DNA from: CAYPTY01 sp964413935
GTDB lineage: Bacteria; Bacteroidota; Rhodothermia; Balneolales; Balneolaceae
Length of the DNA stretch: 64,000 bases
NCBI GenBank assembly: GCA_964413935.1
Contig: CAYPTY010000003.1
Span: 62,001 to 126,000, forward strand
Direction: 5' to 3'
Position 1 is the first letter of the stretch, and every line of letters begins with the position of its first letter. The notes below the pieces were generated by a model. The model ran no database searches and had not been told where the DNA came from. It saw nothing but the letters and a program-made list of their open reading frames with translations. Made by a program: the position numbers and the translations under genes. Of this stretch, positions 49,568 to 57,737 are shown piece after piece.

Positions 49568-52369
49568 ATGAAAATACTCCGCTCCCTCTTCATCTTCATA
49601 CTGTTTGCCGGTTTTTCACACAACTTGCTGGCACAGGTCCCTCCTTCTACCGCTGAAGTGATACAGGAAAGCATTCAGAAAAGAAATATGATGAGAGCCA
49701 CTTCTCTCTTCAAAGATCATCCTGTTCGCTCGGTTGGCCCCACTATAATGAGCGGTCGCGTCTCAGATATCGCAGTTGACCCGCGTGACAGCGACGTCTT
49801 CTATGTAGGCTATGCATCCGGAGGGGTTTTTAAAACCACAAGCGGCGGTATCAGAATGGAGCCCGTTTTTGACCATGAGGGTGCTCTTGGTGTAGGCGAC
49901 CTTGCCGTATCCAGAGCCAATCCCGATATAGTCTGGTTAGGAACCGGTGAAAATAACAGTTCCCGATCCACTTACGCGGGTAACGGAGTGTACCGTTCAG
50001 ATGATGGGGGAAAAACCTGGGATTTCTCCGGACTTCTGAATACCCAGCATATTGGTCGCATTGTAACGCATCCTACCGATGAAAATACTGCCTGGGTAGC
50101 CTCTATCGGAGCCCTTTATTCCCATAATGAGGAACGGGGTGTTTACAAAACTACCGATGGCGGTAAAACCTGGGAGAAGACTCTGTTTGTGAACGACAGT
50201 ACCGGAGTCATTGATCTAGTGATTCATCCTGAAAACCCCAAAATACTCTGGGCGGCAAGCTGGGAGAGAGACCGGGAAGCCTGGGATTTTAAAGAAGGTG
50301 GTGAAGGCTCGGCAATCTGGAAATCAACGGATGGAGGTGTTAGCTGGAATAAACTGACTAACGGGCTCCCTGGCGGGGATTTTGTAGGCCGGATTGGCCT
50401 GGATATCAGCTTATCCAATCCTGACATTCTCTACGCGGTGGTAGATAATCAGAAAGAAACCCGAGTAGAAAGAGAGCGGGGCGAAGGGCTTACCCTCAGT
50501 GACTTCATCGATATGTCCAAAAAGGAATTTCTGAATCTGGACGATGATAAATTAAACCGTTACATGCGGCAAAACCGTTTTCCGGCAATCTACACCGTTG
50601 AGTCTGTTAAAAATGATGTACGGAACGACAAATATCCACCCCGGGCCCTGGCCGATTATGTAGGTGATGCCAATGCAGCCCTGTTTGATACCGATATTGA
50701 AGGTGCTGAAATCTATCGTTCAGATGATGGCGGCAACAGCTGGACAAAGGTCAATGAATACAAACTGGACGGGGTCTTTAATACCTATGGCTATTATTTC
50801 GGACAGATACGCGTTGATCCGAATAACCCGGATGTAGTCTATATCTGGGGAGTACCCTTGCTGAAATCAACCGATGGGGGAAAAACCTGGTTCGAAATTG
50901 CCGAAAACGGGATCGGGGACGGACAAGGTGTGCATGTTGACCATCATGCCATGTGGATCAATCCGGATGATTCAGACCACATCCTGCTCGGTAACGACGG
51001 CGGTTTATATGAAAGTGAAGATGGAGGTGAAAACTTTATCGCGCACAATTCGGTAGCTGTTGGGCAGTTTTATGCGGTCAGCTACGATATGCAGGAGCCC
51101 TATAACATCTATGGTGGTTTGCAGGATAATGGCACCTTCTTTGGTTCTTCCAGATCCGTACCGGGGCAATCCAGAGAATGGGAGCGTTTATTCGGTGGCG
51201 ACGGAATGCATGTGTATCCGGATCCTACCGACCCAACCACTGTGTATGTGGGTTATCAGTACGGTAACTATTCAAGACTGGATACTGATGAGCGCAAAGC
51301 GACCCGAATTACCCCCTCTCATAAACTTGGGGAAGACCGCTATCGCTATAACTGGAATTCTCCCATTGCCATCAGCCATCACAACCCGGATATCATCTAT
51401 TTTGGTTCTCAGCGACTGAACCGATCGCTGGATCGCGGCGATACCTGGGAAGCCATCAGCCCGGATCTGACCTATGATTTACCAAACGGAGACGTCCCCT
51501 ACTCTACCCTTACCACCATCGCTGAATCTCCACTGAAGTTTAATGTAATCTGGGTGGGTTCGGATGACGGCAGAGTGCACGTAACCAAAGACGGTGGTGC
51601 TTCCTGGATTGAGGTAACCGAGGGACTACCTGAGCGTTTGTGGGTTTCTGAAGTGCATGCATCGGTGTATGATGTGGCCACAGCCTATGTTAGCCTGAAC
51701 GGTTACCGGTATGATAATTTCGAAACACACATCTACAAAACCACTGATTTTGGTCAAACCTGGACCTCCGTGAAGGGCGACCTCCCCAATGAAGTCACCA
51801 ATGTAATCCTTCAGGATCCCTTTGATGAAGACATCCTTTATGCCGGACTGGATCATGGTACTTATATGAGCTTTAACGACGGCAAAAACTGGCACTATCT
51901 CGTAAACATGCCCAATGTAGCTACCTACGACCTGGTAATTCACCCGCGTGAAAAAGACCTGATTGCGGGTACGCACGGTAGATCCATCTATGTGATGGAC
52001 ATTGAACATATCCACGCTGTAAAGGACAGACTGGATGAAACGGTTACTGCGATGAAACCCGAGAGTATTCGCTATTCCAATCGCTGGGGCTATCAGTCAG
52101 CTAAATATCGTGATCCATTTATGCCATCTGTAGAACTGGTTTATTTTCTCAGTAAAGACGTTGATCAGGATGTGACTGTAACTGTCATCAACGAAGAGAA
52201 TAAAAAAGTACATGAGTTTAAAATCTCCGGACATGAGGGTTTCAACAGATACGACTGGAATCTGGTTACAAAATCTGGGGATGAACCGGAATTCCTGCAA
52301 AAAGGTGATTATACCCTCACCTTCAAAGTGAATAAAGCAACGCATGAAGTTCCTTTCAGTATTAAGTAA
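49568..52369 (+). CDS. Secreted VPS10/BNR-repeat beta-propeller protein
   Basis: A 933-residue exported protein. A signal peptide (about 1-22, ending NLLAQ) precedes a body built of sialidase/BNR Asp-box repeats, visible as SDDGGKTWDF, TTDGGKTWEK, STDGGVSWNK, SDDGGNSWTK, STDGGKTWFE, SEDGGENF and TDFGQTWTS. Such proteins are annotated as VPS10- or YVTN/BNR-like 'glycosyl hydrolase' or 'exo-sialidase-like', often with unknown activity. A short beta-rich C-terminal domain (about 840-933) follows the propellers. There is no type IX tail. Its last 26 bases overlap the next gene. Its function is not established. Confidence 0.88.
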   Translation: MKILRSLFIFILFAGFSHNLLAQVPPSTAEVIQESIQKRNMMRATSLFKDHPVRSVGPTIMSGRVSDIAVDPRDSDVFYVGYASGGVFKTTSGGIRMEPVFDHEGALGVGDLAVSRANPDIVWLGTGENNSSRSTYAGNGVYRSDDGGKTWDFSGLLNTQHIGRIVTHPTDENTAWVASIGALYSHNEERGVYKTTDGGKTWEKTLFVNDSTGVIDLVIHPENPKILWAASWERDREAWDFKEGGEGSAIWKSTDGGVSWNKLTNGLPGGDFVGRIGLDISLSNPDILYAVVDNQKETRVERERGEGLTLSDFIDMSKKEFLNLDDDKLNRYMRQNRFPAIYTVESVKNDVRNDKYPPRALADYVGDANAALFDTDIEGAEIYRSDDGGNSWTKVNEYKLDGVFNTYGYYFGQIRVDPNNPDVVYIWGVPLLKSTDGGKTWFEIAENGIGDGQGVHVDHHAMWINPDDSDHILLGNDGGLYESEDGGENFIAHNSVAVGQFYAVSYDMQEPYNIYGGLQDNGTFFGSSRSVPGQSREWERLFGGDGMHVYPDPTDPTTVYVGYQYGNYSRLDTDERKATRITPSHKLGEDRYRYNWNSPIAISHHNPDIIYFGSQRLNRSLDRGDTWEAISPDLTYDLPNGDVPYSTLTTIAESPLKFNVIWVGSDDGRVHVTKDGGASWIEVTEGLPERLWVSEVHASVYDVATAYVSLNGYRYDNFETHIYKTTDFGQTWTSVKGDLPNEVTNVILQDPFDEDILYAGLDHGTYMSFNDGKNWHYLVNMPNVATYDLVIHPREKDLIAGTHGRSIYVMDIEHIHAVKDRLDETVTAMKPESIRYSNRWGYQSAKYRDPFMPSVELVYFLSKDVDQDVTVTVINEENKKVHEFKISGHEGFNRYDWNLVTKSGDEPEFLQKGDYTLTFKVNKATHEVPFSIK

Positions 52370-52844
52370 AACTACATTTCTCGTGATCATTGCCGCAGGA
52401 TTAACCGCCTGCGGCAAATCCGAGAAGGCCTCAACCGAACAACCCAAAGGTCGCCAGCTGCAGTATGAAGCCAGCATCGCCTTTATCAGTTCTGCCAGTG
52501 GAGATACGCTATCCAGCATCGAGGCGGCCATAGCCGACGAGCAGGAAGAGCGCAATGCAGGACTTATGGATGTCCGAAGCTTACCCTCAGACAAAGGCAT
52601 GATCTTTATCTTTGAGAATGAAGGACCGCTGAGTTTCTGGATGGCCAACACCCCGCTGGCACTGGATATCCTCTTTGTGAATGCAGATAAGGAAATTGTT
52701 CGCATCCACCGGAATACAACCCCCTTTTCCGAACAAAGCTATGTGAGCGGCAGAGAAGCGCTCTATGCGGTTGAAGTAAACGGTGGCTATACGGTGAATT
52801 ACGACATCAATGAAGGAGACTTCATCGATCTGAAGATCGACTAA
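52344..52844 (+). CDS. DUF192 lipoprotein
   Basis: A 166-residue lipoprotein (signal ending LTAC, Cys about residue 23) with a DUF192 domain at about 40-160: EERNAGLMDVRSLPSDKGMIF, SFWMANTPLALDILFV. The gene starts inside the last 26 bases of the VPS10-type gene in another frame; the lipoprotein signal fixes this start. Coexpression is therefore very likely. DUF192 has no known activity. It ends four bases past the stop of the convergent fbp gene. Confidence 0.85.
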   Translation: MKFLSVLSKTTFLVIIAAGLTACGKSEKASTEQPKGRQLQYEASIAFISSASGDTLSSIEAAIADEQEERNAGLMDVRSLPSDKGMIFIFENEGPLSFWMANTPLALDILFVNADKEIVRIHRNTTPFSEQSYVSGREALYAVEVNGGYTVNYDINEGDFIDLKID

Positions 52845-53866
52845 ACAACCTCGTTCTCATACATCTTCAGGAATTCCATCGCTTTTTCCACGTTCTCCCG
52901 GGAACCGGCATAGAATGGGGTACGCTGATGGATGCTATTTGGCTGTTTTTCCAGGATTCTGCGGTTTCCGTCTGTAGCCAGTCCACCTGCCTGCTCAATC
53001 ATGAATCCCAGCGGATTGCACTCATACATTAATCGTAACTTCCCTTCCGGATATCGTTTGCTCTTGGGATAAATAAATATCCCTCCCTTCATCAGGGTTC
53101 GGTGGATATCGGCAACCATTGAGCCTATGTAGCGGGCTGAATAAGGCCGGTTCGTTTCCGTATCCTCATCCTGGCAATATTTGATGTACTTTTTGAGACC
53201 AGGATCCCAGGAGTTATAGGACCCTTCATTGATGCTGTAAATGGAGCCATGTTCCGGCATCTCGATGCGGGATTCAGTCAGAATATACTCCCCAATGCTT
53301 GGGTCCAGGGTAAATAAGCTTACACCCAGTCCGGTTGTATAGGCCAGTGTTGTACTCGATCCATAGAGTACATAACCGGCAGCCACCTGTTTAACACCGG
53401 GTTGAAGGGCATCCTCTTCCCGGATGCTGTTCTCATAGCGGGATGGGCGCATATAAATGGAAAAGATAGACCCGATGGACACATTCACATCGATATTGGA
53501 CGAACCATCCAGCGGGTCCATATACACAATATATTTTCCGCTGCTGCTCTTCAGATGAACAATGCCATCATTTTCTTCGGAGATCACCATGCAGGTCATA
53601 TTTGAGCGTTCCAGGGCCGAAATCAGCTGCTGATCCGCAAACAGATCCAGCTTCATTACATTTTCCCCATGCACGTTTTCCGACCCGTCTTTTCCCAGGA
53701 TATTGGTAATCCCGGCTTTGTTCACTTCTCTGGATATAATCTTGGATGCCAGACCGATGTCTCTGAGCAGCTGAGACAATTCACCGGTTGCAGCCGGAAA
53801 GCGATTTTGCGATTGAATGATATATTCCTCAAGGGTTACCAGGCCTTTTTCCTTCTCCATCATCAT
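52841..53866 (-). CDS. fbp: Fructose-1,6-bisphosphatase class 1
   Basis: A 341-residue gluconeogenic enzyme, removing the 1-phosphate of fructose-1,6-bisphosphate. Visible features are the Mg2+ and phosphate site YMDPLDGSSNIDVNVSIGSI at about 117-136 and the preceding SEENDGIV (SEE/D metal site). The segment near 270-285 (KSKRYPEGKLRLMYECNPL) matches the substrate-binding region of the class 1 family. Length is standard. The N-terminal Met-Met-Met leaves the exact start ambiguous by one or two codons. Confidence 0.94.
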   Translation of the reverse strand: MMMEKEKGLVTLEEYIIQSQNRFPAATGELSQLLRDIGLASKIISREVNKAGITNILGKDGSENVHGENVMKLDLFADQQLISALERSNMTCMVISEENDGIVHLKSSSGKYIVYMDPLDGSSNIDVNVSIGSIFSIYMRPSRYENSIREEDALQPGVKQVAAGYVLYGSSTTLAYTTGLGVSLFTLDPSIGEYILTESRIEMPEHGSIYSINEGSYNSWDPGLKKYIKYCQDEDTETNRPYSARYIGSMVADIHRTLMKGGIFIYPKSKRYPEGKLRLMYECNPLGFMIEQAGGLATDGNRRILEKQPNSIHQRTPFYAGSRENVEKAMEFLKMYENEVV

Positions 53867-53938
53867 CGTACTAAGTTAGTTTAGGCTTTTTGGAAGCGCT
53901 TTTCCTTAAAATATAGCGATGTTTCAATAAAATTAACT

Positions 53939-54529
53939 TTAATCTTCAAGAATCTTCAGGTAACTGTTTTCTGCCTTTTGTTTCAATTCTTCAAGAGTAC
54001 CATCATTGCGAATAATGATATCGGCCAGATGCTGAAGCTGTTCAAAATCGGGCTGAGCCTGCATGCGATCCATCACCGCTTTTTCCCCGCTTCTGTCACG
54101 TTTATTCACCCATTGTTTTCTCTTTTCCGCATTGGCCAGTAACAGGAGGATGCAGTCAAAACCTTCGGGTCGGCCATCATTCAGCAGAACGGCAGCTTCA
54201 TAAGCAAAAACCGGTGTTTCTTTGGGCAGCTTAGCCATGTATTCAGCGGTTCTTTTCCGAAGTACCGGGTGTACAACACCGTTTAACTCCCCCACTCTGC
54301 CCTTTTCAAAGGCTTCCCGGATCAGATGTTCTTTATTCAGGCTACCGTCTGGGTGATAGGTTTCCTCTCCAAAGGTATCCTTAAGCTCCTGAATCAGGTC
54401 TTCATCGCTTACCATCAGTTCGCGGGCAAATGCATCAGCATTCAATACATGAGCACCCAGCTTCTTCCAGACCTGAACCAGCGTACTTTTCCCGCTGCCG
54501 ATGCCCCCGGTGATTCCTACCCGGATCAT
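53939..54529 (-). CDS. coaE: Dephospho-CoA kinase
   Basis: A 196-residue P-loop kinase for the last step of coenzyme A synthesis. The Walker A loop GITGGIGSGKSTLVQVW is near the N-terminus, with the DADxxARE-type segment LNADAFARELM after it and the lid/CoA region VFAYEAAVLLN later. Length is normal. It overlaps the end of prfB by four bases. Confidence 0.94.
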   Translation of the reverse strand: MIRVGITGGIGSGKSTLVQVWKKLGAHVLNADAFARELMVSDEDLIQELKDTFGEETYHPDGSLNKEHLIREAFEKGRVGELNGVVHPVLRKRTAEYMAKLPKETPVFAYEAAVLLNDGRPEGFDCILLLLANAEKRKQWVNKRDRSGEKAVMDRMQAQPDFEQLQHLADIIIRNDGTLEELKQKAENSYLKILED

Positions 54530-55642
54530 TCTTCCCGTACTGAGGTCAGCATCAGATAGGACTTAATAAACTCATCCAGATCCCCATCCATTACCGCATC
54601 CACATTCGATGTTTCATAGTTGGTACGATGGTCTTTAACCCGGCGGTCATCAAACACATAGGAACGGATTTGCGAACCCCACTCATTTTTACTTTTGGAT
54701 CCTTCCAGACGGGCTTTTTCCGCTTCTTTGATTTCCTTTTCCAGTTCATAAATCCGCGATTTAAGCAGCATCATGGCTTTTTCGCGGTTCTGCAGCTGAG
54801 ATCGCTCCTGCTGGCATTCGGCTACCACACGGGACTCGGTTCCGTCAGAAAGCGTACCCTCCCAGATCAGCCGCACACCGGTTTCTACCTTGTTCACATT
54901 CTGTCCGCCGGCCCCACTGGAGTGAAAACGCTGCAATTCGATGTCGCTTTCATTGATATCCAGTTCAATAGTATCATCGATAAGCGGGGCCACAAAGACC
55001 GAACAGAATGAGGTATGCCGACGGGCGTTGCTATCAAAAGGAGAAACCCGGACCAGCCGGTGAACGCCGCTTTCCGCTTTGAGAAAACCGTAGGCGTTTT
55101 CCCCCTTTACTTCGATGGTAGCGGATTTGAGTCCGGCTACATCACCGCTTTGGTAATCAACCGTAGATACTTTGAAGTCTGACTTTTCAGCCCAGCGCAC
55201 ATACATGCGGTAGAGCATTTCAGCCCAGTCCTGGCTTTCTGTACCACCAGCTCCGGGATTGAACGTTACAATAGCATCGCGGTGGTCATCTTCATCATTG
55301 AGCATGTTACGAAGCTCAAGGTCTTCCACCCCTTTTTCCAGCTTAGCCACTTCAGCCTCCAGCTCGCTTTCCACCGATTCACCTTCTTCCTGAAACTCAA
55401 AGAAGACTTCAATGTTATCCCGGATTTCATTCAGGTGATCCCAGCTTTCTACCAGCCCCTTTTCCAGGTCCAGTTTTTTCATTAGCTGCTGGGCCTCTGC
55501 AGGATTGTCCCAGAAATCAGGAGCCTGTGTACGCTCCTGCAATTCAATTATCGTTACTTTTCGCTTGTCATAGTCAAAGATACCTCCTCAGAGCATCTAC
55601 CCGCCCTGAAAGATCTTTGTACACATCAGTGATTAATGCCAT
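54526..55642 (-). CDS. prfB: Peptide chain release factor 2 (programmed +1 frameshift)
   Basis: RF2, which terminates translation at UAA and UGA. The full protein (371 residues) is read in two frames. A 22-codon first part (from ATG 55642, MALITDVYKDLSGRVDALRRYL) ends at an in-frame TGA (55574-55576). A +1 slip at CTT-TGA-C continues into the 349-codon main part. Downstream features are the RF2 anticodon-like SPF (RVSPFDSNARRHTSF) and the catalytic GGQ (SSGAGGQNVNKVETGV). Without the slip the start would be at 55542 and the N-terminal domain would be truncated. The DUF883-like gene lies 23 bases upstream. Confidence 0.96.
55573..55588 (-). other. RF2 programmed frameshift site
   Basis: The RNA reads AGGAGG-UAU-CUU-UGA-C: a Shine-Dalgarno-like element with a three-base spacer, then the slippery CUU and the UGA that RF2 itself recognises. 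It differs by one base from the E. coli site (AGGGGGUAUCUUUGAC). When RF2 is scarce, ribosomes shift +1 and make more RF2. Confidence 0.96.
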
Positions 55643-55665
55643 CTGTGATGATTAGTATTGAGTTT

Positions 55666-55923
55666 TTATTTACTGGCTCTGCCAATCAGAATACCAAGTG
55701 CGATTCCACCCAGCAATGCGATACCTATTCCCTGTTCAGGATTGGCACGTACATAGCGCCGGGCATTCCGGTATTCATATTTTATTTCCCGCTGAAGGCG
55801 ATCGCTCTCATAACTGAGCCGGTCGAGCAATGCATCAAAAGTATTTTCGATGCTTTCCGTGGCCTTCTCAGCTTCTTTTCCGATACTCTTCACAGTTTTT
55901 TCTATCTTTTTTGAGTCTGTCAT
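55666..55923 (-). CDS. DUF883/ElaB-like small membrane-anchored protein
   Basis: An 85-residue protein with a long amphipathic, charged helix (about 5-60) and a C-terminal glycine-rich membrane anchor (ANPEQGIGIALLGGIALGILIG), the pattern of DUF883/ElaB/YqjD proteins that tether to the inner membrane and, in E. coli, associate with ribosomes. ATG 55923 starts a clean protein; the longer frame adds a non-matching segment. It is directly upstream of prfB on the same strand (23-base gap), and opposite btaA. Confidence 0.78.
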   Translation of the reverse strand: MTDSKKIEKTVKSIGKEAEKATESIENTFDALLDRLSYESDRLQREIKYEYRNARRYVRANPEQGIGIALLGGIALGILIGRASK

Positions 55924-56012
55924 GGCCGTAGGATTGATTAAAGTACATCTTAAATTACGTAAATTTTTAAACACATTTATGCGGTCAAATTGCCTCTAAT
56001 AGTCTGCCTGCT

Positions 56013-57131
56013 GTGCTCAACAATCTCTGGTTTTCCTTTATTCACAAACATTTCCTCGTTTACAACTGCAGCTGGGAAGATCCAGCCATTGACCGGCAGC
56101 TGCTGCAGCTGAACAACGTCAGCGAAGTATTGATGATCACCGGAGCAGGCGACAATGCCCTTGATTACCTGCTCGACCAGCCAGCCTACATTCACGCAGT
56201 TGACCTGAATTACCGTCAAAATGCACTGCTCAATTTCAAGAGAAGGCTGTTTCATTTTGAAGAAGCCGATTTATTGCAGCATTTCTTTCTGGATGGGGAT
56301 GTAAGCAAGGCTTCGGATTACCTACAGCACACCGCAGATCACTTTCTATCCGGAGCGGAAAGAGATTTTCTGAACACCTTTTTCAGCAGGAGACAGAAAA
56401 TTGGTTTTTACCGAAGGGGCAGCACCGGACTTTTTTCACGACTTCTGAGTGCATATATCCGTCAGCAAACTTTAGATGAGCTAATACAGCCCCTTTTTGA
56501 GTTTAGAGACTTGAAACAGCAACAGGCATACTATCATCAGATTGAAGAAGTACTCTGGCAGGGCCGGAGTCTGAAACTGATGGATCATCCCTTGAGCAGT
56601 TCTCTGCTGGGCGTACCCGGTATTCAACTCAGCGAGAGCAAGAACCGCAGCAGCCTGCTTGAATACCTGAAAACCTGTCTGCGAAATGTGTTTACCTACA
56701 CCCTCGGAATGCATAATTATTTCTGGAAGATGTATTTCTATGGCGCATACGATGAGAGCTGTGCTCCAAATTACCTCAAAAAGGAACATTTTGACGCCAT
56801 CCGTAAAATGATTGAGCGCATCCAGACCCATACAGGCAGCCTGATCGACCATCTTCGATCCACGAACCGCAAATACACCCATTTTGTCCTGCTGGATCAC
56901 ATGGACTGGTATCATGAAGACAGCCCCGCTTTGGAGGAACTATGGAATTTAATTCAGCGGACTGCACAGCCGGGTGCCAGGGTTTTATTCCGAACGGTCC
57001 GGGAAAACCGGAATTTTCTCCCGGATGCCGCCTCCGCATTCAGCTTCCAGGACGAATTAACCAAGCAGATGCATCGTTATGACCGGGTAGGAACGTATAG
57101 GGGGACCCACCTCGGAATTCTGAATCACTGA
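56013..57131 (+). CDS. btaA: BtaA-like SAM:diacylglycerol 3-amino-3-carboxypropyltransferase
   Basis: A 372-residue DUF3419 protein. BtaA transfers the 3-amino-3-carboxypropyl group of SAM to diacylglycerol, forming diacylglycerylhomoserine, the first step to the betaine lipid DGTS. Family marks are VYNCSWEDPAIDRQLLQL (about 16-33), LMITGAGDNALDYLL (40-54) and the SAM-site-like HAVDLNYRQNALL (61-73), plus FYFYGAY-like and YTHFVLLDHMDW near the C-terminus. It starts at GTG; no ATG fits. Its stop overlaps the next gene's start (TGATG), so the two proteins are made together. Confidence 0.9.
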   Translation: MLNNLWFSFIHKHFLVYNCSWEDPAIDRQLLQLNNVSEVLMITGAGDNALDYLLDQPAYIHAVDLNYRQNALLNFKRRLFHFEEADLLQHFFLDGDVSKASDYLQHTADHFLSGAERDFLNTFFSRRQKIGFYRRGSTGLFSRLLSAYIRQQTLDELIQPLFEFRDLKQQQAYYHQIEEVLWQGRSLKLMDHPLSSSLLGVPGIQLSESKNRSSLLEYLKTCLRNVFTYTLGMHNYFWKMYFYGAYDESCAPNYLKKEHFDAIRKMIERIQTHTGSLIDHLRSTNRKYTHFVLLDHMDWYHEDSPALEELWNLIQRTAQPGARVLFRTVRENRNFLPDAASAFSFQDELTKQMHRYDRVGTYRGTHLGILNH

Positions 57132-57730
57132 TGAACACACTCAAAAGTTATTATCGCATTCATGCACCGGTTTATGATCTGAGCAGGTGGACCTTTCTTT
57201 TTGGGCGACAAAACCTCCTTCAACACCTGCCTGATCTGACAGTCAACAGCCGCATTCTGGATGTGGGCTGCGGAACCGGGTATCATCTGAAGCAGCTTTC
57301 GGAAAACAACCCTAATTATGAGCTTACCGGCATCGATCTTTCAGAAGATATGCTCAGAATATGCCGGAAAAAGTTAAATGAGTCCGATCAGCTCAACCTG
57401 ATAAACAGCAATTTTCTGGATGTAGATCTGAGGAATAACAGCTATGATCTTATCATTGCTTCTTACTCCCTCAGTATGATGGCTGACCCATTTAAAGCTT
57501 TGGACCGGATGTTTGAGTTACTAAAGCCGGGTGGCTGTTTAGCCATACTTGATTTCTCTGAAAGCAGGCACCGATGGTTCAGGGAGTGGATGGAGTGGAA
57601 TCACGTCCGTTTTGAAAAGCAGCTTCTGGATAATGCAGGTAACAAGCTGGAAGTTATCCAGCAACAGGAAGATGAGGTGTATCTTGGCCTGTGGAAATTT
57701 GAGCTGCTTGTAGCCAGAAAAGCCGACTGA
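57131..57730 (+). CDS. btaB: BtaB-like SAM N-methyltransferase
   Basis: A 199-residue class I methyltransferase. YYRIHAPVYDLSRWTFLFGR at the N-terminus resembles BtaB proteins. Motif I is DVGCGTGYHL (44-53), followed by LTGIDLSEDML and NSNFLDVDL. BtaB adds three methyl groups from SAM to diacylglycerylhomoserine to give DGTS. The one-base overlap with the BtaA-like gene makes this assignment much stronger than a generic methyltransferase call. The product would be a phosphorus-free membrane lipid. No Pho-box is recognised upstream. Confidence 0.82.
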   Translation: MNTLKSYYRIHAPVYDLSRWTFLFGRQNLLQHLPDLTVNSRILDVGCGTGYHLKQLSENNPNYELTGIDLSEDMLRICRKKLNESDQLNLINSNFLDVDLRNNSYDLIIASYSLSMMADPFKALDRMFELLKPGGCLAILDFSESRHRWFREWMEWNHVRFEKQLLDNAGNKLEVIQQQEDEVYLGLWKFELLVARKAD

Positions 57731-57737
57731 GCTTAAC

